Part shown: positions 1-6,937 of the stretch, one piece after another
How the letters are laid out: every line of letters begins with the position of its first letter
Position numbering within the stretch: the stretch's first letter is position 1
Source: Thermomicrobiaceae bacterium
GTDB lineage: Bacteria > Chloroflexota > Chloroflexia > Thermomicrobiales > Thermomicrobiaceae
Direction of reading: 5' to 3'
NCBI GenBank assembly: GCA_025966355.1
Contig: JAICWZ010000045.1
Location: 1-9,224 of the forward strand
DNA length: 9,224 nt
Notes under the pieces: model-generated
What the model was told of the DNA's origin: nothing
Database searches by the model: none
Seen by the model: only the letters and a program-made list of their open reading frames with translations
Translations under genes and position numbers: made by a program

Positions 1-1939
1 CGAAAGTTCCCGCTTCAGGCTGATAGACCTCGCGGTACGACTTGATCAGTTCATCCGGCGTCTGCGTTCCCGCAGTGCTGAGGCGCGTGGCGGGCAACTC
101 AGGCGTCGGTCCGCTCGCGAGCACGCGCCAGTTAACGCTTTCGATCGGGTTGCCGGGCGCGATCCGCTGAAAGAGCTGCCGGTAGATCCCCTCGAAGGAC
201 TCCAGAATCGCCGCGGCTGACCCGGCGCTCAGAGCACCATCCGGCACGGGGGTGCGCACCTCGTGTCCCTGGCCGACGTAGCGCAGTTCGGCCGTACGAG
301 TCAGCCGAATTTCGTCGTCGGCCACCCCCGCGCGCCGCAGTAGCTCGCGTCCTTCCTGCTCCATTTCAGCGATGAGCCGGTTGACGGCGTCCCAGTCGAT
401 CCGATCGAAGCGCTCGATCGCGGTGCGCACGAAATCAAAGGCGAGCGGCGCGACGAGAAAGCCAATCGTCGAACCGACTCCGGCACCCGCCGGGACGATC
501 AGACCGGGTGCGTGCAGGATTTTCGCGACGCGAAAGGCATGCACCGGCCCCGCCCCGCCGAACGCGAAGAGCGGATAGGTGCGCGGATCGGCACCGCGTT
601 CGATGGCATGCACGCGCGCGGCGTTCGCCATATTCTCGTTGACAAGCTGATGGATGCCCCAGGCCGCCTCGACGACGCTCAGACCGAGTGGCTTTGCCAC
701 ACGCTCTTCGATGGCACGCTCGGCCACCGCTCGATCGAGCTTCATCGCCCCGCCGAGAAAGAAATCCGGATCGAGGTTTCCGAGCACCAGATCGGCGTCC
801 GTGACGGTCGGCTCGGTTCCGCCTTGCCCGTAACAGGCCGGACCCGGCTCGGCACCGGCACTGCGCGGCCCAATCTTGAGCAGGCCAAGTTGATCAATTG
901 ACGCGATGCTGCCGCCGCCCGCGCCGATCTCGATCATCTCGATGACCGGCACACTGACCGGGAAGCCGCTCCCCTTCTTGAAGCGATACACACGGCCCAC
1001 CTCGAAGTCCGACGACGTAAGCGGTGCGCCGCCATCGATCAAACACGCCTTGGCCGTCGTGCCGCCCATATCGAAGGAAAGAAGATCTTTCACACCGATC
1101 GATTTGCCCAGGTGGGCCGCTGCCAGCGCACCGGCCGCCGGACCCGATTCGACCAGGCGGATCGGGTAGCGCCGCGCCGTCTCGACGGAGCAGATGCCAC
1201 CCGATGAGAGCATGACCAGCAGTTCGCAGTCGATACCGAGCTGCCGCAACGACGCTTCGAGCCGCTCCAGATAGCGGTCAACCACCGGGCGCACGTACAC
1301 ATTGCAGATCGTCGTCGACGCGCGTTCGTACTCGCGAATCTCCGGCACGACATCGGACGAGAGCGAGACGGTCATCTCCGGCGCCTCACGGGCCAGGATC
1401 TCACCAATCTGTCGTTCGTGCTCGGGGTAGCGGTAGCTATGCAGCAGCGTGACCGCGACTGCCTCGATGCCGCCCGCGCGCATCTCCGCGATCAGGCGTC
1501 GAATATCGGCCGGATCGATCGGTCGCTCCTCGGTGCCATCGGCCAGAACGCGCTCATCGACTTCCAGGCGCCAGCGTCGCCGGACCAGCGGCTTTGGGAG
1601 TTCGAGGAACAGATCATAGAGGTCGTAGCGATGCTCGTGGCCGATCTCGATCGCGTCCCGGAAGCCTTTGGTCGTCAAGAGCGCGGTCGGCACACCACGC
1701 CGTTCGATCAGCGCATTCGTCACGAGCGTCGTGCCATGGATGATCTGCTTCACACGTCCGGGGTCGATCTCGTGCTGGCGCAGCAGATCGCTCAGGCCGG
1801 TCTGCACGGCACGCGAGGGATCGTCCGGCGTCGTCAGCGTCTTGCCGATGTGGAACGCGCCGGTCGTCTCATCCAATACCAGCAGATCCGTGAACGTTCC
1901 GCCGATATCGATCCCGACCCGAACGCTCTTTTCCAGCAC
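1..1939 (-). CDS. hyuA: Hydantoinase/oxoprolinase family protein, HyuA-type subunit (3' end outside window)
   Basis: The open frame was read in codons from a GTG at 1939 down to base 1, giving 646 residues with no stop. A family length near 690 suggests about 40-50 residues are missing. The N-terminus carries the phosphate-binding signature VGIDIGGTFTDLL (residues 8-20), then HGTTLVTNALIERRG (68-82). Further on are the second ATPase-fold motif DMGGTT (290-295), GAGGGS (339-344) and FGGAGPVHA (about 460). These mark the ASKHA-fold HyuA/OplA family, which uses ATP to open hydantoin, 5-oxoproline or related rings, usually with a HyuB partner. HyuB would be expected downstream, off the window. 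The GTG start is supported by GGGAG at 1946-1950, six bases upstream. The exact substrate (N-methylhydantoin, 5-oxoproline, caprolactam, or acetone-carboxylase-like) cannot be read from sequence. The protein should be cytoplasmic, since no signal peptide is seen. Confidence 0.9.
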   Translation of the reverse strand, partial: MLEKSVRVGIDIGGTFTDLLVLDETTGAFHIGKTLTTPDDPSRAVQTGLSDLLRQHEIDPGRVKQIIHGTTLVTNALIERRGVPTALLTTKGFRDAIEIGHEHRYDLYDLFLELPKPLVRRRWRLEVDERVLADGTEERPIDPADIRRLIAEMRAGGIEAVAVTLLHSYRYPEHERQIGEILAREAPEMTVSLSSDVVPEIREYERASTTICNVYVRPVVDRYLERLEASLRQLGIDCELLVMLSSGGICSVETARRYPIRLVESGPAAGALAAAHLGKSIGVKDLLSFDMGGTTAKACLIDGGAPLTSSDFEVGRVYRFKKGSGFPVSVPVIEMIEIGAGGGSIASIDQLGLLKIGPRSAGAEPGPACYGQGGTEPTVTDADLVLGNLDPDFFLGGAMKLDRAVAERAIEERVAKPLGLSVVEAAWGIHQLVNENMANAARVHAIERGADPRTYPLFAFGGAGPVHAFRVAKILHAPGLIVPAGAGVGSTIGFLVAPLAFDFVRTAIERFDRIDWDAVNRLIAEMEQEGRELLRRAGVADDEIRLTRTAELRYVGQGHEVRTPVPDGALSAGSAAAILESFEGIYRQLFQRIAPGNPIESVNWRVLASGPTPELPATRLSTAGTQTPDELIKSYREVYQPEAGTF

Positions 1940-2041
1940 ACGTATCTCCCACTCACGTCTGTGACATACGTCGATGCACGCCAAATCGCCCCGCCGCGCC
2001 ACGTTCCGGTCGGAGGGGCGAGTGTCAGGCGCACGGAGCGA
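1940..2041. other. Intergenic gap between GalT-like gene and hyuA
   Basis: These 102 bases separate two minus-strand genes. The hyuA ribosome binding site (GGGAG, 1946-1950) is the only functional element I can support. There is no stem followed by a T-run on the minus strand and no convincing -35/-10 pair. hyuA may therefore be read through from the genes upstream, but that is an inference. Confidence 0.5.
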
Positions 2042-3190
2042 TTATCGGCCAAAAAGGTTTGACCACAAGGCCTCGGCGACGCGGAAGGGGTCGCTTGACA
2101 CGACGCTGGCCGCATACAACTCCATCGCGCCGAAATCCGACGTACGGTTGAGCGGATCGCCGCGATCGACCAGGCGTACGATCACCGGCACGTCCGACCA
2201 ATCCTCTTCAGTCTCAACCAGCGGGCGCTGTGCGATGACGAGATTGAACGAGACGACGTTGAGCGCCTCGACCATGCATTGCAGCACCTTGAAAATGGCG
2301 CTCGCCAGCTCATCGCCGACGTTATCGGCGTAGAGCACGATCTCTTTCTCTTTCAGCGGCGTCAACGACGCCATCGTCCGTACGCCACCCATCTCCCAAC
2401 CGAGCCCGAGCGTCTGATGGGCCACGAAAAGATCATCGAAATAGCGACGGTCATAGGTTTCCGCGTAATTTCGGGCCGCCCGGCGCTGCAGTTCGATCTT
2501 GCCGTAATGTCGCCCGTGCGTCAGGCTCACCTGCGCGTGACCGTGCGGACTCGAGGCTCCGCTCTTCCAGAGACAGTTCCACATGAAGAGCGGATAGATC
2601 GCCGTCGGATCGTCGGCATGTGATCGTGCGAACCACTCCTGCGCCACCTGAACGGCATCGATCACCAGGTCCTCCGAGAAGGCGAGCGGATCATGCTCGT
2701 CGAAGATGATGACGCCGTGATGTCCGTCGTACTTGGCGATATTGCTGGCGGTGATCGTACGCCGGCCGCGGACACGACCGAATGTGTCGGTCGGGGTGTT
2801 CAGTTCCGGCTCGCAGAACGGATCGGGCGCCGTTTTGGCGATCTCACGCGCAAGCTCGGCGGGAATACGCGCTTCGAGTGGCCGGCGCGAGCGGAGTTCG
2901 TTGAAGAGCGTCTCTTCCAACGTCGCGCGGTTCGTAACTTTGACCACCTTCTGCGTGAGCACCCGCTCCAGCGAGCCGAAGTAGCGGTCGATCCAACGAT
3001 TCATATGCTCAGGCGGTACCAAATGTCCAACCGACGCCTCGATCTGGAAGAGTCGCGCGAACCGCTCGCGTTCTTCGTCCGAGAGCCGGTTAATAATATC
3101 GAGCAGATCGACGATCGCGCTCTGTTCGAGTACCTGATTGAGCGATCCTCTATCGACCACCAACAACGCGCTCCCTTCAAGGTGTCTCAC
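2042..3190 (-). CDS. Divergent GalT/HIT-superfamily nucleotidyltransferase-like protein
   Basis: This encodes 382 residues from a GTG at 3190. The core SGASSPHGHAQVSL (residues 210-223) matches the H-x-H-x-Q active-site motif of galactose-1-phosphate uridylyltransferase and related nucleotidyl transferases (H216, H218, Q220). The middle His is the expected nucleotide-accepting residue. Flanking blocks also fit that fold: HHGVIIFDEHDPLAFSE (157-173) resembles the GalT VIVxSPxH strand, and SFNLVIAQRP (314-323) resembles the GalT YNLVIH strand. The N-terminal ~110 residues are Arg/Glu-rich and look unlike typical GalT, and the usual paired Zn cysteines near the N-terminus are not apparent (C126 is isolated). 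Being next to glgC suggests a sugar-1-phosphate or nucleotide-sugar role; the substrate is unknown. The start is uncertain: GTG 3190 has no good ribosome binding site, whereas GAAGGGAG (3171-3178) would serve TTG 3163 or GTG 3160. A diverged ADP-type phosphorylase is an alternative. Confidence 0.75.
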   Translation of the reverse strand: MRHLEGSALLVVDRGSLNQVLEQSAIVDLLDIINRLSDEERERFARLFQIEASVGHLVPPEHMNRWIDRYFGSLERVLTQKVVKVTNRATLEETLFNELRSRRPLEARIPAELAREIAKTAPDPFCEPELNTPTDTFGRVRGRRTITASNIAKYDGHHGVIIFDEHDPLAFSEDLVIDAVQVAQEWFARSHADDPTAIYPLFMWNCLWKSGASSPHGHAQVSLTHGRHYGKIELQRRAARNYAETYDRRYFDDLFVAHQTLGLGWEMGGVRTMASLTPLKEKEIVLYADNVGDELASAIFKVLQCMVEALNVVSFNLVIAQRPLVETEEDWSDVPVIVRLVDRGDPLNRTSDFGAMELYAASVVSSDPFRVAEALWSNLFGR

Positions 3191-3226
3191 AATGATCGCG
3201 CCGAGCGCTTCAGCGCCAAAAAGCGA

Positions 3227-3232
3227 ATAATA
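3227..3232 (-). promoter_or_regulatory. Possible -10 box (TATTAT) upstream of the GalT-like gene
   Basis: TATTAT matches five of six bases of the sigma-70 -10 consensus. It lies in an AT-richer patch of the 86-base gap between glgC and the GalT-like gene, 36 bases before the GTG. No recognisable -35 sits at normal spacing, so this is weak. The gene may instead be read through from glgC. Confidence 0.22.
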
Positions 3233-3276
3233 AAGCGACGCGCTTCCAAATTGATTGGCATCGCGAGAATCGAATA

Positions 3277-4554
3277 CTAGGCCCAGAGTGCGAGCGACTG
3301 CGAATCGATGGTGCTCCCACTTGGGATGTCATCTTCCGTATATTCGGCCGCCGTCACGTCGGTGCCGATCAAGACATTGCGACCGGCGCGTATGCCGTCC
3401 GGCACGATCGCACTACGCCCCACCAGCGTAATTCCGGTGTTCAACCGGTTCGGTTCGAGCCAATTCGACGAATAATCGTCCCCGTACCCGAGGTGGCAGT
3501 TCGCGCCGATCCGCACCTCTTTGTCCACGATACAACGATCGATCACCGTGCCGGGGCCGATCACCGTGTCAGTCATGATAATCGAATCCCGAATCACCGC
3601 GTCGCGATGGACAACCACCCCCGGCGAGAGGATCGAATGTTCAACATGACCGCCGATAATGATACAGCCATGCGACAGCAGGCTTCGCGAGACGTGCGAG
3701 CCTTCCATCAACTTGGCGGGCGGGCGCTCCTCGCTGCGCGTATGGATGCGCCAGTTCGGGTCGTACAGATTGAGACGCGGCACGTCGTCCAGGAGCGCCA
3801 TGTTCGCCTCCCAGTACGACTGCAAGGTGCCGACATCCTGCCAGTACCCCTCGAAGCGATAGGCACAGGTACGGCCGTTGTGGATGAAATACGGAATCAC
3901 CTGATGACCGAAGTCGGTCATATCGCCGGAGGTTTCGTCAAACAGGTTGAGCAGCACGTCGCGTTTGAAGACATAGATGCCCATTGATGCGAGGTTGCTG
4001 CGCGGCTGCTCCGGCTTCTCGTCGAAATCAATCACATGATCGTGTTCGTCGACCTCGACCAGCCCAAAGCGGCTGGCGTCCTCCCAGGGGACCGGCTGCA
4101 CGGCGATGGTCACGTCGGCATTCAATTCGCGATGCTTGGCGATCATCGGCGCGTAATCCATGGCGTAAATATGATCGCCGGAAAGGATCAGAACATCATC
4201 GAATTGCCCGCGCTGGACGAAAAAGAGGTTGTGGTAGATGGCGTCGGCCGTACCGCGATACCAGCCGGAGCCGGTCCGACCGAGATACGGCTGCAGAATA
4301 ACCACCCCGCCGTTTCGCTCACGATCGAGATCCCAGGGACGGCCATGGCCGATATGATCGTTGAGCGAATGCGGACGATACTGTGTCAACACGGCAACAT
4401 CGAAGAGGCCGGAATTCACACAGTTACTCAGCGCAAAGTCGATGATGCGATACTTGCCGGCAAACGGGACGGCGGGCTTGGCGCGCTGGCGCGAGAGAAT
4501 ACTCAAGCGCTCGCCCTGCCCTCCGGCGAGGATCATGACCGCGACTTGATTCAT
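3277..4554 (-). CDS. glgC: Glucose-1-phosphate adenylyltransferase (ADP-glucose pyrophosphorylase)
   Basis: This 425-residue enzyme makes ADP-glucose and pyrophosphate from ATP and glucose-1-phosphate, the committed step of bacterial glycogen synthesis in the cytoplasm. The nucleotidyltransferase core begins [11 protein letters not shown] (7-17) and [20 protein letters not shown] (24-43). It continues with the substrate loop GTADAIYHN (101-109), the metal/catalytic segment [10 protein letters not shown] (125-134), DEKP (178-181), and the sugar-phosphate signature EGYWQDVGT (235-243). From about residue 285 the sequence is a hexapeptide-type left-handed beta-helix ([20 protein letters not shown] region). 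Length is normal for the family. ATG 4554 is preceded by AAAGGGG with six spacer bases, a good start. The gene is transcribed away from accD. A GlgC rather than an RfbA-type assignment is favoured by the YWQDVGT block and the beta-helix. Allosteric behaviour cannot be judged. Confidence 0.97.
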   Translation of the reverse strand: MNQVAVMILAGGQGERLSILSRQRAKPAVPFAGKYRIIDFALSNCVNSGLFDVAVLTQYRPHSLNDHIGHGRPWDLDRERNGGVVILQPYLGRTGSGWYRGTADAIYHNLFFVQRGQFDDVLILSGDHIYAMDYAPMIAKHRELNADVTIAVQPVPWEDASRFGLVEVDEHDHVIDFDEKPEQPRSNLASMGIYVFKRDVLLNLFDETSGDMTDFGHQVIPYFIHNGRTCAYRFEGYWQDVGTLQSYWEANMALLDDVPRLNLYDPNWRIHTRSEERPPAKLMEGSHVSRSLLSHGCIIIGGHVEHSILSPGVVVHRDAVIRDSIIMTDTVIGPGTVIDRCIVDKEVRIGANCHLGYGDDYSSNWLEPNRLNTGITLVGRSAIVPDGIRAGRNVLIGTDVTAAEYTEDDIPSGSTIDSQSLALWA

Positions 4555-4657
4555 CCGGAGCCCCTTTCCGGCATGACCGCGATCGACGCGACGTCTTCAA
4601 CTGGTCGCGATCTGGTGCAAATGAACCGTTCAGCCCACCCCCGATGACCGCCGGTTG

Positions 4658-4677
4658 CCGGTCCGGTTGGGGACCGG
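4658..4677. repeat. Inverted repeat CCGGTCC / GGACCGG upstream of accD -10
   Basis: Two perfect 7-base arms (4658-4664 and 4671-4677) flank a six-base spacer, GGTTGG. The element covers the place where an accD -35 would lie, ending 19 bases before the -10. It could be a regulator site or, on the minus-strand transcript, a hairpin in the glgC leader. A chance repeat in GC-rich DNA is also possible. Confidence 0.4.
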
Positions 4678-4693
4678 AATGGCGTTCGGGCTG

Positions 4694-4702
4694 TGCTATA
4701 CT
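4694..4702 (+). promoter_or_regulatory. Extended -10 promoter element (TGC TATACT) for accD
   Basis: TATACT at 4697-4702 matches five of six consensus bases and is preceded by TGn (4694-4696), the extended -10 signature that allows a weak -35. No good -35 hexamer lies 16-18 bases upstream. The predicted start is about 4709, giving a leader of about 60 bases before the accD ATG at 4771. Confidence 0.55.
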
Positions 4703-4730
4703 CGCCAGTATTGCACGAAGCTCGCCAGTA
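4701..4730 (+). repeat. Direct repeat CTCGCCAGTA x2, 20-bp period, at accD start site
   Basis: Identical 10-base copies at 4701-4710 and 4721-4730 start exactly 20 bases apart, about two helical turns, so both would face the same side of DNA. The first copy overlaps the end of the -10 box and the predicted start site; the second lies in the early leader. This geometry is typical of a repressor array, but no regulator is known here. The first copy also sits in a short dyad, TACT-CGCC-AGTA (4699-4710). Confidence 0.5.
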
Positions 4731-4770
4731 ACACGAGTCGTTTGTGAGCACGTGGACACGATGAGGTGCC

Positions 4771-5697
4771 ATGAGGGAACTCTTTCGCCGCCAACCGAAG
4801 TTTTCACCGACGGCGCCGGGAGATGAGACCCGCTCGATACCCGACGACCTGTGGATCAAGTGTCCCAAATGCAATGAACTCCAGTATTCCAAAGACGCCG
4901 AACGCAACCTCTATGTTTGCCCGCGCTGTGGTCATCACGCACGCTTGAGCGCGGCGCAGCGCATCGACACGCTCGTCGACGAGGGCACGTTCATCGAATA
5001 CGATGCCGGTCTCACGCAGTCAGACCCGCTTGAATTCGTCGCGAATGGCGAAGCGTATCGTGCCAAAGCCGCCTCGGCCGGTCGCAAGACACACACAAAT
5101 GACGCGTTGGTCTGTGGCACCGCATCGATTTGCGGCCAGCCCGTCTCCCTGGCGGTGACGGAATTCGGCTTCATGGGGGCCAGCATGGGTTCGGTCTACG
5201 GCGAAAAGCTGGTGCGCGCAATCGAACGCGCGATCGAGGGCAGGCTTGGTCTTGTGACGGTCTCCTCATCGGGCGGCGCACGCATGCATGAGAGTATGTT
5301 CTCGTTGATGCAGATGGCGAAAACGACGGCCGCGCTTGCCCACCTGGGTGACGCCCGGCTGCCCCACCTCTCGCTCCTCACCGATCCGTGCTTCGGCGGC
5401 GTCACCGCCAGCTATGCGACGGTCGCCGACGTCATCGTCGCCGAACCGGGCGCGATCATCGGCTTTGCCGGACCGCGCGTCATCGAGCAAGTGACACGCC
5501 AAAAGCTGCCCGAGGGCTTTCAGACCGCCGAATTCCTGCTGGAACATGGCATGATCGACCTGGTCGTTCCACGCGCACAACTGCCGGAGCGAATCGGCAC
5601 ACTGTTGCGGCATTTTGCCGTTCAGCCCGAACCGGCCAAATCAGACGACGCAGACATCACCCGTTCCGCCGAACCCGCAGAGGCTCTTCATGACTGA
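4771..5697 (+). CDS. accD: Acetyl-CoA carboxylase carboxyltransferase subunit beta
   Basis: This 308-residue subunit forms, with AccA, the carboxyltransferase that moves CO2 from carboxybiotin to acetyl-CoA, giving malonyl-CoA for fatty acid synthesis. A four-cysteine zinc ribbon is complete: CPKC (31-34) and CPRC (50-53). The crotonase-type core contains EFGFMGASMGSVYGEK (131-146), the oxyanion-type segment SSSGGARMHES (165-175) and GGVTASYATVADV (209-221), then AEPGAIIGFAGPRVIEQ (224-240). Length is normal. An acidic, low-complexity C-terminal tail follows residue 285. One oddity is DPCFGG at 205-210, where most homologues I recall have DPTTGG. The ATG at 4771 has a short-spaced AGG (4764-4766) and agrees with the family N-terminus. 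accA follows with an 8-base overlap, so the two subunits are very probably translated together. Confidence 0.97.
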   Translation: MRELFRRQPKFSPTAPGDETRSIPDDLWIKCPKCNELQYSKDAERNLYVCPRCGHHARLSAAQRIDTLVDEGTFIEYDAGLTQSDPLEFVANGEAYRAKAASAGRKTHTNDALVCGTASICGQPVSLAVTEFGFMGASMGSVYGEKLVRAIERAIEGRLGLVTVSSSGGARMHESMFSLMQMAKTTAALAHLGDARLPHLSLLTDPCFGGVTASYATVADVIVAEPGAIIGFAGPRVIEQVTRQKLPEGFQTAEFLLEHGMIDLVVPRAQLPERIGTLLRHFAVQPEPAKSDDADITRSAEPAEALHD

Positions 5698-6595
5698 ACA
5701 ACTCAATGCGTGGGATCGCGTCCAGCTGGCACGCAATGCTGCCCGCCCGCACGCGCTCGACTATATCAATGAACTCGTCAAAGACTTCGTCGAACTGCAC
5801 GGCGACCGGCTCTTCGGTGACGATCACGCGCTGATCGGCGGCATCGGTGATTTCCGTGGCCGCACGGTCGTCGTGCTCGGGCATCAAAAAGGCGCCAATA
5901 CGCGCGAAAACATCGACCGCAACTTCGGCATGCCGCGTCCCGAGGGTTACCGCAAGGCGCTGCGCCTGATCCGGCAGGCCGAAAAGTTCAATCTGCCGGT
6001 ACTGACCTTCATCGATACGCCTGCGGCCGATCCGGGGCTCGGCTCGGAAGAGCGCGGCCAGGGGAACGCGATTGCCGAGAACCTGATCGCGATGGCCGCG
6101 ATGCGGGTGCCCGCGATCGCCACCGTCGTCGGAGAGGGCGGCAGCGGCGGCGCGCTCGCCATCAGCATCGCCGACCGCATCCTGATGTTGGAGAACGCGA
6201 TCTACGCCGTCGCGTCCCCCGAGGCGTGCGCCACCATCCTCTGGAAGGACGCCGCACAGGCTCCGGCCGCCGCCGAAATTCTGCGCATCACGGCGCACGA
6301 TCTCCATGGTTTCGGCATCGCCGACGAAGTGATTCCCGAACCAGTTGCCGCCCATCTCCAACCGTCGGCCACCATCCAGCGGGCCGGTGACGCGATCGAG
6401 CGGCATCTCCGCGACGTTGAGCAGACCATCGCTACGATGGGCATCGACACATTGGTGGCCACGAGGTACGCCAAGTACCGTGGGATCGGCCGCTGGGTCG
6501 ACAACGGCGAGACGATCTTGCGCAACGGCACCGTAACCAATGCCCCGAACGGCACCGAGCACGTAACGTCGATGCAGCACTCCGGCAGCCGGTAA
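5690..6595 (+). CDS. accA: Acetyl-CoA carboxylase carboxyltransferase subunit alpha (short N-terminus)
   Basis: This 301-residue partner of AccD binds carboxybiotin in the carboxyltransferase. Recognisable blocks are AWDRVQLAR (8-16), GHQKGANTRENIDRNFGMP (64-82) and PEGYRKALRL (84-93). The oxyanion region GEGGSGGALAI (148-158) and SPEACATILWKDA (176-188) follow. The start is ATG 5690, inside the accD end (ATGACTGA shared), with AGAGG at 5679-5683 and a six-base spacer. An upstream in-frame extension to 5615 is only accD sequence in another frame. The protein begins at the point that is about residue 55 of the Bacillus and Escherichia enzymes, so the usual N-terminal helical region is absent. 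The normal TxGAYPG segment reads TPAADPG (110-116). A polar C-terminal tail of about 30 residues (270-301) is extra. The core is intact, so the enzyme is probably active. Confidence 0.96.
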   Translation: MTEQLNAWDRVQLARNAARPHALDYINELVKDFVELHGDRLFGDDHALIGGIGDFRGRTVVVLGHQKGANTRENIDRNFGMPRPEGYRKALRLIRQAEKFNLPVLTFIDTPAADPGLGSEERGQGNAIAENLIAMAAMRVPAIATVVGEGGSGGALAISIADRILMLENAIYAVASPEACATILWKDAAQAPAAAEILRITAHDLHGFGIADEVIPEPVAAHLQPSATIQRAGDAIERHLRDVEQTIATMGIDTLVATRYAKYRGIGRWVDNGETILRNGTVTNAPNGTEHVTSMQHSGSR

Positions 6596-6652
6596 CAAAC
6601 AATTCATAATCAGACGCGGTATCTTGCGGAACCGATTGCGCGCTGCGTAAGC

Positions 6653-6683
6653 TTGATGCGTCGCGGCGCCTGCGGGTTATGAT
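6653..6683 (+). promoter_or_regulatory. Candidate sigma-70 promoter for the leader of the wall hydrolase
   Basis: TTGATG (6653-6658) and TATGAT (6678-6683) are separated by 19 bases, slightly longer than ideal. The -10 matches five of six consensus bases. Transcription would start near 6690 and give a leader of about 315 bases before the hydrolase start at 7006. It partly overlaps the first predicted hairpin, which weakens the combined model. Confidence 0.35.
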
Positions 6684-6900
6684 CAGCGCATCCAGACTCG
6701 CTGGGCACGACACATGCGATCATTTTGCCGGCCGCTTGCGCAAGCGCAAAAGCTGGTCGTGCTCGAAACACCGAGCCGCCTACCTGGGGACACGACACCG
6801 AATGCAGCGACAATCGTTTCGCCCTCGAGAGAGCAGCACCTTCCCCGACGCCGGGAGCATGAGCGATGTGCTCGGCGTGGTGATGCTGCTTGAGGAGGCG
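6680..6900 (+). ncRNA. Candidate structured RNA leader upstream of M23/transglycosylase gene
   Basis: Several nested pairings can be drawn by eye. Hairpin A pairs TGATC (6680-6684) with GATCA (6718-6722), GCAT with ATGC (6688-6691/6714-6717), and CCAG with CTGG (6692-6695/6701-6704). Hairpin B pairs GTCGTG (6756-6761) with CACGAC (6791-6796). A competing or inner stem pairs GCTCG (6761-6765) with CGAGC (6772-6776). The long hairpin C (6820-6900) pairs CGCC/GGCG, CTC/GAG, AGCAGC/GCTGCT, ACC/GGT, ACGCCG/CGGCGT and AGCA/TGCT, 26 base pairs with small bulges. An AGGAGG-like run (6893-6898) lies in its right arm but has no start codon after it. No known riboswitch class is recognised. GC-rich DNA gives many chance stems, so this needs covariation support. 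Confidence 0.4.
6733..6746. repeat. Perfect 14-bp palindrome CGCTTGCGCAAGCG
   Basis: The sequence is its own reverse complement across 14 bases, with no spacer. It has no T-run on either strand, so it does not look like a terminator. As uninterrupted DNA symmetry it could be a dimeric regulator site in the hydrolase leader; chance is not excluded. Confidence 0.4.
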
Positions 6901-6937
6901 AAGGCTCGCTGACGTTCTGAATCGAGGAACTACGCTC

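Larger units (their letters stand above)
4555..4770. promoter_or_regulatory. Divergent control region between glgC and accD
   Basis: These 216 bases separate the starts of two divergent genes, so both promoters are expected here. Toward accD there is a good extended -10, an inverted repeat and a direct repeat, listed separately. Toward glgC I find only the ribosome binding site (AAAGGGG, on the minus strand just before 4560) and no convincing -35/-10 pair. Confidence 0.6.

Noticed and set aside
1418..2062. Plus-strand 214-residue ORF opposite hyuA
   Set aside because: It is a shadow of the 5' half of hyuA, whose ATPase-fold motifs are clear on the minus strand.
5657..6607. Minus-strand 316-residue ORF opposite accA
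   Set aside because: It is a GC-rich shadow of accA. Its Asp/Arg/Gly composition is typical of an antisense frame and it has no recognisable motif.
6640..6669. GCGCTGCG/CGCGGCGC stem as accA terminator
   Set aside because: It has an 8-pair stem with a 14-base loop but no T-tract, and it overlaps the candidate -35 element.
6733..6750. Palindrome followed by AAAA as a rho-independent terminator for accDA
   Set aside because: It has an uninterrupted palindrome with no loop, and no T-run follows on either strand.
6750..6860. c-di-AMP (ydaO) riboswitch
   Set aside because: A GGGGAC...GAAT stretch looked suggestive, but the conserved second half with the CCCGACAGCTAAC-type segment is missing.
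6679..6912. Plus-strand 77-residue ORF between accA and the hydrolase
   Set aside because: It starts within the candidate -10 box, has no ribosome binding site, no family resemblance, and lies on the structured leader.
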